The position numbers and the translations under genes are program-made. From NCBI GenBank assembly GCA_001570385.1, contig BBYL01000013.1:186001-250000 (forward strand): a stretch of DNA of 64,000 bases, in the 5' to 3' direction. Under the pieces are notes generated by a model, which saw only the letters and a program-made list of their open reading frames with translations, ran no database searches and was not told the DNA's origin. Positions 28,898 through 37,313 of the stretch are shown piece by piece; the stretch's first letter is position 1; each line of letters begins with the position of its first letter. The DNA comes from Microtetraspora glauca. GTDB lineage: Bacteria > Actinomycetota > Actinomycetes > Streptosporangiales > Streptosporangiaceae.

Positions 28898-30502
28898 CTA
28901 GCGCCTTACCCGCCCCGCCACCAGTCCAATGATGGAGCTGACTTCCGGTATCCGCATCCTGTGCGCCGTGGCGAGGTAAAGCACCACGCCGAACCCGCCT
29001 CCGGCGGCCAGCATGATCGCCGAGGTGAGCGCGGTGATGTCGGCGAACTGCCGGGTGAGCCACAGCGCGAGCAACGCGATCAGCGCCGCCGGGATCGCCG
29101 CGGTGTACATCTGGGAGAGCCCCGAGAACACGTCCCGGCCGCCGAGCCCGCCGACCTTCCGGCTGGCCAGCGCCCAGGCGACACCGCTACCCAGAACATA
29201 GGCGATCATGAAGGAGAACGCCAGGCCGATCACGATGTAGCGCGGCGGGAGCATGAAGTACGCGACGAGGCTCAGGGCGGCGTTGATCAGGACGTTCAGG
29301 CCGCCGAGGATCGTGGGGGTCCGGGTGTCCCCGAAGCTGTAGAACACCCGCAGCAGCAGCTGGAAGATCGAGAATGGCACCAGGGCCAGACCGAAGACCT
29401 GCAGCACGTTGCCGATGTAGAGCGCGTTGCCCCCCGTCATCCGGCCCCAGGAGAAGATCAGCGTCGTCACCGCCGGGCCGAGCACCATGAGCAGCATCCC
29501 GGCCGGCACGATCACCGACGAGATGAGCCGCACCGCCGAGCCGAACTCCTCCCGCGCCGAGCCGAACTCGCCGTCGGCCACGTACCGGCTCATCCGCGGC
29601 AGCATCGCCGTGATCACCGACACCGCGATGATCCCGTACGGGAGCTGGAAGAGCTGGAAGGCGTAGGCGTAGGCGCTGTTGCCCATGCCCGGCGCCTGCT
29701 CGCCGGCGCCGGTGGCGAGCTTGGTCGTCACCAGGAAGCCAAGCTGGGTGATGCCCACGTAGACGAACGTCCAGCTCGCCGTCTTCGCGGCCTCTCCGAG
29801 CCCGGTGTCGCGCAGCCCGAAGCGCGGCCGGAACCGGAACCCGGCCCGGTGCAGGGCGATGATGAGGATGATCGCCTGGGCCACGATGCCCGCCGTGGTC
29901 CCGAGGCCGAGCAGGACCAGGTCGCGGTCGGTCACCTCCTCGATGTTCGCCGAGGCGCCGCCGATGACGATGTACGCGATGCCGACCCCGATGACGACGA
30001 TGTTGTTCAGCACCGGCGCCCACATCGGGGCGGCGAACCTGTCGCGGGTGTTGAGGATCGCGCCCGCCAGCGCGCCGATCCCGAAGAAGGCGATCTGCGG
30101 GAGGATCAGCATGGCCAGCGTGGTGGCGATCTCGACCTTCCGCGGCGTCCAGTTGTCCGCCGTGTACAGCTGCATGATCGGTCCGGCCAGCAGCACGCCG
30201 AGTACGGCGATCACGGAGAGAATGAGGATCGCCAGCGTCATCAGCCGCTGCTCGAACGCCTTGCCCGCGTCGGCGTCCCGCTTCTGCGCCCGCACGATCA
30301 TGGGCACGATCACGCTGCTCAGCACGCCGCCGATGAGCAGGTCGAACAGGATGTACGGGATCTGGTAGGCCGCGTTGTAGGCGTCACCCAGCGCCCATGT
30401 GCCGATGGCCGCGGCGATCACCGCGGTCCGCAGGAAGCCGGTGAGCCGGGACACCATCGTCCCGGCCATCATGACCGCGCTCGCGCGCAACACCCGGCTC
30501 AT
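28898..30502 (-). CDS. murJ: Lipid II flippase MurJ (MviN)
   Basis: A 534-residue polytopic protein from ATG 30502, which has GGCGAGGGGCAGG upstream and overlaps the preceding micro-ORF stop (ATGA). The N-terminal MSRVLRASAVMMAGTMVSRL and TGFLRTAVIAAAIG are characteristic of MOP-superfamily MurJ, with about 14 hydrophobic helices and the charged central-cavity Arg residues (SRLTGFLR, PMIVRAQKRD). It flips lipid II to the outer face for peptidoglycan synthesis. It lacks the C-terminal pseudokinase fused in mycobacteria; that is encoded by the next gene. Confidence 0.95.
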   Translation of the reverse strand: MSRVLRASAVMMAGTMVSRLTGFLRTAVIAAAIGTWALGDAYNAAYQIPYILFDLLIGGVLSSVIVPMIVRAQKRDADAGKAFEQRLMTLAILILSVIAVLGVLLAGPIMQLYTADNWTPRKVEIATTLAMLILPQIAFFGIGALAGAILNTRDRFAAPMWAPVLNNIVVIGVGIAYIVIGGASANIEEVTDRDLVLLGLGTTAGIVAQAIILIIALHRAGFRFRPRFGLRDTGLGEAAKTASWTFVYVGITQLGFLVTTKLATGAGEQAPGMGNSAYAYAFQLFQLPYGIIAVSVITAMLPRMSRYVADGEFGSAREEFGSAVRLISSVIVPAGMLLMVLGPAVTTLIFSWGRMTGGNALYIGNVLQVFGLALVPFSIFQLLLRVFYSFGDTRTPTILGGLNVLINAALSLVAYFMLPPRYIVIGLAFSFMIAYVLGSGVAWALASRKVGGLGGRDVFSGLSQMYTAAIPAALIALLALWLTRQFADITALTSAIMLAAGGGFGVVLYLATAHRMRIPEVSSIIGLVAGRVRR

Positions 30503-30582
30503 GCCTGCCCCTCGCCTGACGGCTCGGGTCGGCATGCGCCGAATGCACTGCGCTTATTGATTCGCTCGCTTCGCTCGCTCAT
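30499..30582 (-). CDS. Micro-ORF 2 (27 codons) coupled to murJ
   Basis: ATG 30582 to TGA 30499 encodes MSERSERINKRSAFGACRPE followed by PSGEGQA. The ATG overlaps the stop of micro-ORF 1 and the TGA overlaps the murJ ATG, both as ATGA, with the same GGCGAGGGGCAGGC ribosome-binding context each time. Its last nine residues, PEPSGEGQA, equal those of micro-ORF 1. It may be a translated coupling leader or a by-product of a tandem duplication; no function is claimed. Confidence 0.5.
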   Translation of the reverse strand: MSERSERINKRSAFGACRPEPSGEGQA

Positions 30583-30653
30583 GCCTGCCCCTCGCCTGAC
30601 GGTTCGGGCCGGGATGCGCGGAAAGCTCTGTGATTGTTGGTTCGCTCGCTCAT
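30579..30653 (-). CDS. Micro-ORF 1 (24 codons) after the DUF6049 gene
   Basis: ATG 30653 overlaps the DUF6049 stop (ATGA) and TGA 30579 overlaps the ATG of micro-ORF 2. The peptide is MSERTNNHRAFRASRPEPSG followed by EGQA. It aligns with micro-ORF 2 at both ends, and the DUF6049 protein itself ends GEGQA, so the same stop-start junction occurs three times. Peptide function is unknown; coupling of murJ translation is the simplest reading. Confidence 0.5.
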   Translation of the reverse strand: MSERTNNHRAFRASRPEPSGEGQA

Positions 30654-32842
30654 GCCTGCCCCTCGCCGTGCTCGGCGGGTACGGTGCTCTGCTCGCGGGC
30701 CGCCCCGGGCGTACTGGGAGGCGGTGACTTGCCGGACCGGCGCCGCAGGATGCGCATGACCACGGCGGCCAGCATGATCGCGAGCGCGGCGCCGACGATG
30801 ACCAGCGCGATGCCCGTGTAGCCGGTGGCGCGGACGGTCACGTGGACCTCCTTGCCGTACGGCTTGCCGTCGGCGGTCAGGAGCTGCACGGCGATCGTGC
30901 TCTCTCCGCCGCTGCCGTGTACGGTCACGGGGACGTTCACCAGTTGGCTGCGGTTCTTGAAGATGTCGAGCCGCTCGGTCTCGTAGACCCCTCCCGGCGC
31001 GTCGATCCCCAGCCGCGACCTGTCGTCGGACGTCACTCTGATCTTGATCGCGACGCTGTCGGGCAGCGAGTTGTCCACGCTGACCGGCACCTGGCCGTTG
31101 GTGCCCGCGAGCGCCCGGGGCGTGTCGATGACCGACACCAGGGCGACTCGCTGCTCGATGGACGCGCGCACCTGCTTGACGAAGCCGCCCGCCCGCTTCG
31201 CGTCGCCACGCCAGGAGGCGGAGGCGAGCCGGAGGATGGCGTCACCGAACAGCTTCTGCTGCTCGGCGGTCACCGTCTCGGCGATCACCGCCTGGCGGCT
31301 GAGCTTCTTCACACCGCCCAGATAGGAGCGGGTCAGCTCGGCCGCGCGATCCTGGTCGCTGTACACGAGGTCGGAGCGCGGCACCTGCACCTTGCCGGGC
31401 CGTACCGAGTTCAGCGTGGTCAGCTGCAGCCAGGGAGCCGACGACGCCGCCTTGATCAACCCGGACACGAACTCGGGATCGGGGTTCCACAGGCGTGTGG
31501 ACGGCGCGGCGATCACCGTCCTGGGCTGCTGCTGCGGCTGGACGGCCTGCCCGGTCGCCCCCGCCTGCTGCGAGAGCCCGGCCTGTCCCGCCGGCTGCGG
31601 CTGCTCGAACGCGATCATCGCGGTCTCGGCGAGGAAACGCTGCCGCGCGAGCAGGGCGGCCCCGGGGAGGGACGTGTCCACGTCGAGGGCCGCGCTGAGC
31701 GTGGGGTCGGTGAGCAGCGCGGTGAGCGACCCGGAGACCGTGTCGACGGTCGTCGCCGCGTCCGGCGTCGTGGCGATCTGCGGATCCGGTGGCAGGGTCG
31801 CCCCGGACATCAGGACCGTGCGCACCCCCGCCGTCGCCAGTTCGTCGAGGCCGTCGCGATCCAGCGCGCCGCCGACCGGCCACGTCGTCGAGGTCGGGAT
31901 CTCGCGGCCGAGGACGTCCCCGGCGACCTCCGCGCCCTTCTTGACCGCATCCTGCGTGGGCGCGTCCAGTCCTGCGTGCACCAGCGCCGTCACGTCCGGA
32001 TCCGCGTACGGCGTGGCCACCACGGGCCTGCTCGTGAGCGCGGCGCGCAGGCCGTCGAGCCAGCGGCGGGCGGCGGGGTCGGCGGCCTTCTTCGCGCCGC
32101 CGCTCGCCGTCTTGACGGTGTACTCCCCGGTGGCCGTACGGCGGGCGTCGTCGAGCAGCGCTGGATCGACGAACCAGGTGACGGTGCGCCCGCTCTTCTG
32201 TACCAGGTCGAGCAGGGAGGCGAGGCGGCCCGTGGAGACCGACGCGCGCAGGTCGTCGTCCATGAAGTCGTCGTCGCTCGCCCGGTGCGGGCGGTCCACG
32301 ATCGGCATCGCCATGGCGAGCTTCACCTTGGGCACCGGCTGCTCGGGCGGCACGTATGTCAGGAAGGTGCGCTCGATCTCGATCGACTGCAGGCTGACGC
32401 CGTCCTGGACCTCGATGGCGAGGGGGTAGACGCCCTGGCGCGTCATGCCGATATCGCGCGGGGCCACGGTGAACTCGAAGCGCAGTTTTCCGGCCCCGTC
32501 GAGCGGCGTGGCCTGGACCTTCGTGCTGTAGGAGGGAGTGGGGTACTCCTGGCCGGTCGCGAAGCTCGCCATCTCCGCCCGCGACCGGAACGGTTGTCCC
32601 CAATGGATGCGGACCCGTACGGAGGCCGACGGTGTGCCCGTGACCACACCGGAGATCGTTATTGGGCTGGCCTGGTCCCGTAGCACTCCGGAGCTGATCT
32701 GCTCGATCACCAGCGGATCGACCGCCGTCGCCTTGGTCGTCACGGCACTCGTCGCCGCCGTGCCCGCGACAGCCGTACCGGCCATGCCCGTCGGAGCGAG
32801 CAGGGCGGTCAGCAGGATCAGCGGAGCGGCCTTACGGATCAC
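30650..32842 (-). CDS. DUF6049 family exported membrane protein (Rv3909-like)
   Basis: A 730-residue protein with an N-terminal signal peptide (MIRKAAPLILLTALLAPTGM) and one C-terminal membrane helix (TGIALVIVGAALAIMLAAVV) followed by a basic tail, so most of it is outside the cell. The outer region starts with an Ig-like beta-rich domain, then an alpha/beta part with LAMAMPIVDRPHRA and VTWFVDPALLDD. It belongs to the family found upstream of murJ throughout actinobacteria; its role is unknown, but gene order suggests envelope synthesis. It leads the operon to micro-ORFs, murJ, pseudokinase, sigM and anti-sigma. Confidence 0.88.
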   Translation of the reverse strand: MIRKAAPLILLTALLAPTGMAGTAVAGTAATSAVTTKATAVDPLVIEQISSGVLRDQASPITISGVVTGTPSASVRVRIHWGQPFRSRAEMASFATGQEYPTPSYSTKVQATPLDGAGKLRFEFTVAPRDIGMTRQGVYPLAIEVQDGVSLQSIEIERTFLTYVPPEQPVPKVKLAMAMPIVDRPHRASDDDFMDDDLRASVSTGRLASLLDLVQKSGRTVTWFVDPALLDDARRTATGEYTVKTASGGAKKAADPAARRWLDGLRAALTSRPVVATPYADPDVTALVHAGLDAPTQDAVKKGAEVAGDVLGREIPTSTTWPVGGALDRDGLDELATAGVRTVLMSGATLPPDPQIATTPDAATTVDTVSGSLTALLTDPTLSAALDVDTSLPGAALLARQRFLAETAMIAFEQPQPAGQAGLSQQAGATGQAVQPQQQPRTVIAAPSTRLWNPDPEFVSGLIKAASSAPWLQLTTLNSVRPGKVQVPRSDLVYSDQDRAAELTRSYLGGVKKLSRQAVIAETVTAEQQKLFGDAILRLASASWRGDAKRAGGFVKQVRASIEQRVALVSVIDTPRALAGTNGQVPVSVDNSLPDSVAIKIRVTSDDRSRLGIDAPGGVYETERLDIFKNRSQLVNVPVTVHGSGGESTIAVQLLTADGKPYGKEVHVTVRATGYTGIALVIVGAALAIMLAAVVMRILRRRSGKSPPPSTPGAAREQSTVPAEHGEGQA

Positions 32843-32888
32843 GTGCGGGCCAGGTGTGAGGATCGGCGCACGCCCAGAATGGTATGGC

Positions 32889-33425
32889 CTAAGCCGTCCT
32901 CATTGGGCTTGCCAGGGTCGTCAAACCGCGTGGCCGGGGCACTGTCAGGTCCGCGGGCTTGCCCGCCACCAGCGAGAAGAGGCGCGCGGCACGGATTCGC
33001 AGTGCCGTGCGTCGTTCGCCCGTGGCGGTGTAGACGGACTCCTCCGGATGGGGGCCGTCGGCGAGTCGCTGGTCGACGAGGACCGCCAGGCCGTCGGGGA
33101 GCAGCAGCGGGCAGACGAGCCCGGCGGCGTAGTCGGTCACCGAATTCACCACGAAGGCCGACGCCGTGGAAACACGGTCGGCGCCGAGGACGGCCGCCAC
33201 CGCGGACGGCGCGGGGACCGTCCCGGCCGCGCCGACCACGGCCACGGGCTCGGCCACGCCGCGCGTCACGGCCTCGAACACCGTGACGCAGACGCACCGG
33301 GAGGCCGGGGCGTCGAGGACCTCCGGCAACTCGTCGGCGCATGTCAAGGGACGCGGAAGACGTACGATCTCATGGTGGATCTGGTGGGCGAGGAGCCAGC
33401 GGTGAATGGCGAGAGCGTCCTTCAT
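32889..33425 (-). CDS. YbaK/ProX-type aminoacyl-tRNA deacylase-like protein
   Basis: A 178-residue protein from ATG 33425, with AAGGAG seven bases upstream. It begins MKDALAIHRWLLAHQIHHEI. The YbaK-domain pattern includes CADELPEVLDAP, CVCVTVFEAV, SAVAAVLGADRVSTASAF and a final segment VCPLLLPDGLAVLVDQRL resembling the GG.V.P......V..D core. Family members hydrolyse mischarged tRNAs (such as Cys-tRNA-Pro). The match is moderate and the substrate is not determined. It is divergent from pcnA and ends 47 bases before the DUF6049 start, so it may be co-transcribed. Confidence 0.65.
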   Translation of the reverse strand: MKDALAIHRWLLAHQIHHEIVRLPRPLTCADELPEVLDAPASRCVCVTVFEAVTRGVAEPVAVVGAAGTVPAPSAVAAVLGADRVSTASAFVVNSVTDYAAGLVCPLLLPDGLAVLVDQRLADGPHPEESVYTATGERRTALRIRAARLFSLVAGKPADLTVPRPRGLTTLASPMRTA

Positions 33426-33528
33426 CTCAATGCTCCTTGCCTCGTCCCAGAGCCCCCGGCCCACCCGTAGAACGTGATCGCAGCGTGTCGGGGGAAACCT
33501 GTTCCGTGACCGAAGGACGTACCCAGCC

Positions 33529-34965
33529 TTGTCCGTTTCAAATCTGAGCGACTTTCAGAAACGCGCCGTGGACGACCTGTTCCGGCGGATCGCTCCGGTC
33601 GCCGACGAGGTCGGCGCGATGTTCGCCGCGCGCGGCCACGAGTTGGCCCTCGTCGGCGGATCGGTCCGCGACGTCTTCCTCAGCCGGATCGGGAACGACC
33701 TGGACCTGACCACGGACGCCAGGCCCGAGCAGGTGCTGGAGATCGTCAAGGACTGGGCGGACGCCATCTGGACGATCGGGATCGACTTCGGCACCGTGGG
33801 CGTGCGCAAGGGCGGCTGGTTGCTGGAGATCACCACCTACCGCGACGAGTCGTACGACCGCGCCTCCCGGAAACCCGACGTGGCGTACGGCGACACGCTG
33901 GACGGCGACCTCGCCCGCAGGGACTTCGCGGTCAACGCGATGGCGGTGCGCCTGCCCGGCCACGAGTTCGTCGATCCGCACGGCGGGCTCTCCGACCTGA
34001 TGGCCAAGGTGCTGCGGACCCCGGGCACGCCGGAGCAGTCCTTCGACGACGACCCGCTGCGGATGCTGCGCGCTGCGCGGTTCGCCTCCCAGCTCGGGTT
34101 CACCGTCGATCCGAAGGCCGTCGAGGCGATGACGGCGATGGCCGGGCGCATCGAGATCGTCTCCGCCGAGCGGATCCGCGACGAGCTGGACAAGCTCGTC
34201 TGCGGCGCGCACCCCCGTGAGGGCCTGTCGCTGCTCGTGGAGACCGGGTTGGCCGCGCACGTCCTGCCCGAGCTGCCGAAGCTGCGCCTGGAGATCGACG
34301 AGCACCATCGGCACAAGGACGTCTACGAGCACACGCTGATCGTCCTTGAGCAGGCGATCGGGCTGGAGGATCCCGGGCCCGACCGTGTCCTGCGCTGGGC
34401 CGCGCTGCTGCACGACGTGGGCAAGCCCAAGACCCGCAGGAACGAGTCCGCGGGGCGGGTGTCCTTCCACCACCACGAGGTCGTCGGCGCCCAGCTGGCC
34501 AAGAAGCGGCTGGCGGAGCTGAGGTTCCCCAAGGACGTCGTCGCCGACGTCTCCCGGCTGGTGGAGCTGCACCTGCGCTTCCACGGGTACGGCTCGGGCG
34601 AGTGGACCGACAGCGCCGTGCGGCGTTACGTGCGCGACGCCGGACATCTGCTCGACCGCCTGCACAAGCTCACCAGGGCCGACTGCACGACCCGCAACAA
34701 GCGCAAGGCCGCCGCGCTGTCACGGACGTACGACCAGCTCGAGGAGCGCATCGCCCGGCTCGCCGACGAGGAGGAGCTCGCCAAGATGCGTCCCGAGCTC
34801 GACGGGAACGAGATCCAGGAGATCCTCGGCGTCTCCCCGGGACCGGTCGTCGGCCGCGCGTACAAGCACATGCTGGAAGTGCGGATGGATCTGGGCGTGA
34901 TCGGCAAGGACGCGGCCCGCGAGGAGCTGCTGACCTGGGCCAGGGCGCAGAACGTCCTGCCCTGA
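33529..34965 (+). CDS. pcnA: CCA tRNA nucleotidyltransferase / HD-domain enzyme
   Basis: A 478-residue class II nucleotidyltransferase from TTG 33529. The catalytic head has LALVGGSVRDVFLSRIGNDL followed by DLTTDARPEQV with the paired Asp. Other motifs are LDGDLARRDFAVNAMAVR and the RRMLRAARF-type segment DPLRMLRAARFASQLGF. A C-terminal HD phosphohydrolase domain is present: HHRHKDVYEHTL and RWAALLHDVGKPKTR. It adds or repairs the CCA end of tRNAs. It corresponds to Rv3907c in the same neighbourhood. Confidence 0.94.
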   Translation: MSVSNLSDFQKRAVDDLFRRIAPVADEVGAMFAARGHELALVGGSVRDVFLSRIGNDLDLTTDARPEQVLEIVKDWADAIWTIGIDFGTVGVRKGGWLLEITTYRDESYDRASRKPDVAYGDTLDGDLARRDFAVNAMAVRLPGHEFVDPHGGLSDLMAKVLRTPGTPEQSFDDDPLRMLRAARFASQLGFTVDPKAVEAMTAMAGRIEIVSAERIRDELDKLVCGAHPREGLSLLVETGLAAHVLPELPKLRLEIDEHHRHKDVYEHTLIVLEQAIGLEDPGPDRVLRWAALLHDVGKPKTRRNESAGRVSFHHHEVVGAQLAKKRLAELRFPKDVVADVSRLVELHLRFHGYGSGEWTDSAVRRYVRDAGHLLDRLHKLTRADCTTRNKRKAAALSRTYDQLEERIARLADEEELAKMRPELDGNEIQEILGVSPGPVVGRAYKHMLEVRMDLGVIGKDAAREELLTWARAQNVLP

Positions 34966-34989
34966 TCCGGCACGCGGTCACCCTCTGGG

Positions 34990-35160
34990 GTGCATGGCCT
35001 GGGCGGCGACGAGATCCTGCGGCTGGACCGGGAGTACGTGTGGCACCTCTACGCGGCGGTGCCGGCGGGCGTCCCGGTCCACGCGGTGCGCCGGGCCGAG
35101 GGCGTACGCCTGCACGCCGGAGGACATCGGCAGGATCACCGGAGCCCTGGTCGCGGCCTC
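34990..35160 (+). pseudogene. bioA remnant: N-terminal and C-terminal ends of DAPA aminotransferase
   Basis: In one frame from 34990 the DNA reads ILRLDREYVWHLYAAVPAGV followed by PVHAVRRAEGVRLH, matching the N-terminus of adenosylmethionine-8-amino-7-oxononanoate aminotransferase (DREHVWHPY... pattern). At 35111 the +1 frame reads CTPEDIGRITGALVAASDVL, like the C-terminus (CT.EDV.RI......A). The ~350 catalytic residues between, including the PLP Lys, are gone, and the frame changes at the joint. The 3' end runs into the convergent MFS gene. So this is the scar of a deleted biotin gene. Confidence 0.6.
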
Positions 35161-36460
35161 AGACGTTCTTCGACGCTCCGACCGTCGCGGCGCCGCCCGA
35201 CGGGACGAGCAGGCGGTACCCCACCGCCCCCAGCGCGTACACACCCGCGATGACGCCGAGGGCGGTGTACGACTTGCCGTTCGGCGGGAGCATCGTCGCC
35301 GCGATCATCGCGCCGAGCACGGTCGTGCCGTTGAAGAGCATGTCGTAGATCGAGAACACCCGGCCGAGATAGACGTCGTCGATGTCCCGCTGCACGACCG
35401 TGTCGGCGCAGATCTTGACGCTCTGGCCGCCCACGCCGAGCACGAACCCGGCGACGAGGAAGCCCCACTGGTGGAACGGCAGGCAGAGCACCAGCTCCAG
35501 CACTCCGCAGCCCGCCAGCATGGCCGGGATCCAGTTCTCGATGCCGAACCGCTCGGCGCCCCACGGCGTGATCAGCGCGGCGACGAAGAACCCCACGCCC
35601 GAAGTCGCCACCACCAGCGTGATGCCCCTGAGCGCCACCTCGGCGTCCGTCGTGAAGTAGTACCGGTACAGCATGACCACCAGCGCGATGGACATGCCGT
35701 ACATCAGACGGTGGGTGGCCATGGCGCCGAGCGCGGCCGCCGCCTGGCGGCGGGAGAGGATGTGCCGCGCGCCGTTCACGAGCCCGGCCAGGACGTCCCG
35801 GATCACCTCGCTCGCGCGCGGCCGGTCCGGGTCGTACGGCGGACCGAGCAGTTCGCGCGGCATCGTGCGCGCGATCAGCGCGCTGAACCCGAAGGCCAGG
35901 CCCGAGACGACGAGTAGGACGACGGTGCCGCCGGTGTGCGGGCCGAGCGCGAAGCGGAGGAGGAGCCCGATGCCCGCGCCGACGAAGGTCAGCACGGTGC
36001 CCGAGGTCGGCGTCACCGAGTTGGCGATCATGAGCCGGTCGGACGGCACGACATGGGGGAGCGACGCTCCCAGCGCGGCGAGGAAGAAGCGGTTGACGCC
36101 GAGCACGGCGAGTGCCGCGGTGTAGAAGACGACCTCAGAGGCCCCGCCGGCGAGCAGGGCCGCGGTCAGGACCAGCAGCGTGCCCCGGACGACGGGCGCG
36201 ACGACCAGGATCTGCCGACGTGACCAGCGGTCGATGAACACCCCGACGAACGGCCCGAGCACGCTGTACGGCAGGAACAGCACGGCCATGCCGGCCGCGA
36301 TCGCCGTCGCGGTGGCCTGCTTCTCCGGGCTGAAGAAGGCGAAGCCGGCGACGGCGGCCTGAAAGATTCCGTCGGAGAACTGCGACACCAGGCGGGTTCC
36401 GAAGAGCCGCCTGAAATCCCGCCCCCGCAGGACCACACGCAGATCTGAGACGTATGACAC
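35159..36460 (-). CDS. MFS transporter
   Basis: A 433-residue protein with about 12 hydrophobic segments. The A-like motif between helices 2 and 3 is FVGVFIDRWSRRQILV, followed by VAPVVRGTLLVLTAALL. A longer loop near the middle (RTMPRELLGPPYDPDRPRAS) is the usual cytoplasmic break between the two six-helix halves. This style is like the enterobactin/macrolide exporter group, but the substrate cannot be inferred. It is divergent from idi, and its 3' end overwrites the bioA remnant. Confidence 0.85.
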   Translation of the reverse strand: MSYVSDLRVVLRGRDFRRLFGTRLVSQFSDGIFQAAVAGFAFFSPEKQATATAIAAGMAVLFLPYSVLGPFVGVFIDRWSRRQILVVAPVVRGTLLVLTAALLAGGASEVVFYTAALAVLGVNRFFLAALGASLPHVVPSDRLMIANSVTPTSGTVLTFVGAGIGLLLRFALGPHTGGTVVLLVVSGLAFGFSALIARTMPRELLGPPYDPDRPRASEVIRDVLAGLVNGARHILSRRQAAAALGAMATHRLMYGMSIALVVMLYRYYFTTDAEVALRGITLVVATSGVGFFVAALITPWGAERFGIENWIPAMLAGCGVLELVLCLPFHQWGFLVAGFVLGVGGQSVKICADTVVQRDIDDVYLGRVFSIYDMLFNGTTVLGAMIAATMLPPNGKSYTALGVIAGVYALGAVGYRLLVPSGGAATVGASKNV

Positions 36461-36576
36461 GTGCGACAGCCTACGCGGGGCCGCCGGACCGGCGTATCAG
36501 GAAGATCCCTGACCCGCCCCTGAAGATATTCATGGTTCGTGAGGATTCCCGGGACAAACCCCGTAACCTCGGTCGT

Positions 36577-37158
36577 GTGACCAATGACGAACATGTCGTG
36601 CTGGTCGACGGCGAGGGAAACCCCATCGGCACGGCCCCGAAGGCCGAGGTGCACGGCACCGACACGCCGTTGCATCTGGCGTTCTCCAGCTACGTCTTCG
36701 ACCGCGAGGGGCGGCTGCTGCTCTCCCAGCGGGCCGGGCACAAGCTGACCTGGCCGGCGCAGTGGACGAACAGCTGCTGCGGGCATCCGCTGCCGGATGA
36801 GGCCCTTCCCACGGCGGTGATCAGGCGGCTGCGGTACGAACTCGGGCTCGCCGTCGAGAGCGTGGATCTCCTGCTGCCCCGGTTCGCGTACCGGGCGGTC
36901 ATGGACAACGGGACCGTCGAGAACGAGCTGTGCCCGGTCTACCGGGTGATCGTCTCGGAGGAGGCGGTGCCCAACCCCGAAGAGGTCGACGCGGTCCGCT
37001 GGATGCCGTGGAAGCAGTTCGCCGACATGGTGCTGAGCGGCGAGATGGACATCTCGCCCTGGGCGCGGGAGCAGGTGCCGCAGCTCGTGGCGCTCGGGCC
37101 TGACCCGCTCACCTGGCCCGTGGGCGATCCGGCGGAGCTGCCCGCCGCGGTCCGCTGA
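36577..37158 (+). CDS. idi: Isopentenyl-diphosphate delta-isomerase (type I)
   Basis: A 193-residue Nudix-fold enzyme that interconverts IPP and DMAPP. GTG 36577 is chosen, giving (M)TNDEHVVLVDGEGNPIGTA; it lacks a clear ribosome-binding site, and an ATG at 36532 would add 15 residues. The catalytic Cys is in WPAQWTNSCCGHPLPDE and the catalytic Glu in NGTVENELCPVYRV; EEVDAVRWMPW is the conserved C-terminal segment. It ends at a strong shared terminator facing ino1. A carotenoid oxygenase begins at 63.5 kb, but no isoprenoid operon is visible. Confidence 0.93.
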   Translation: MTNDEHVVLVDGEGNPIGTAPKAEVHGTDTPLHLAFSSYVFDREGRLLLSQRAGHKLTWPAQWTNSCCGHPLPDEALPTAVIRRLRYELGLAVESVDLLLPRFAYRAVMDNGTVENELCPVYRVIVSEEAVPNPEEVDAVRWMPWKQFADMVLSGEMDISPWAREQVPQLVALGPDPLTWPVGDPAELPAAVR

Positions 37159-37249
37159 CCAGAGGCCGACCGCGCCAGGACCAGAACAAGAAGATCGCGG
37201 TGCTCGGCGGAGCGCTCGCCGGGGACGGGCAAGCACATGATCTGACGAC

Positions 37250-37281
37250 GACGCCCCGGCTCGAACACGAGCCGGGGCGTC
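37250..37281. terminator. Bidirectional terminator between idi and ino1
   Basis: A 13-base perfect stem, GACGCCCCGGCTC with GAGCCGGGGCGTC, around a short loop, between convergent idi and ino1. No T-run, but highly stable on both strands. Confidence 0.8.
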
Positions 37282-37313
37282 CGTCGATTCCGGGCCCCTC
37301 GGAGGGAGGGGCG

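Larger units (their letters stand above)
30497..30667 (-). repeat. Tandem repeat of the stop-start junction upstream of murJ
   Basis: Near-identical blocks containing CTCATGCCTGCCCCTCGCC (plus-strand view) occur at 30499, 30579 and 30649, the first two extending to about 43 bases with CTGACGG(C/T)TCGGG. The motif TTCGCTCGCT also repeats at 30561-30580 and 30641-30650. The pattern is best explained by duplication of the end of the DUF6049 gene. Confidence 0.85.
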
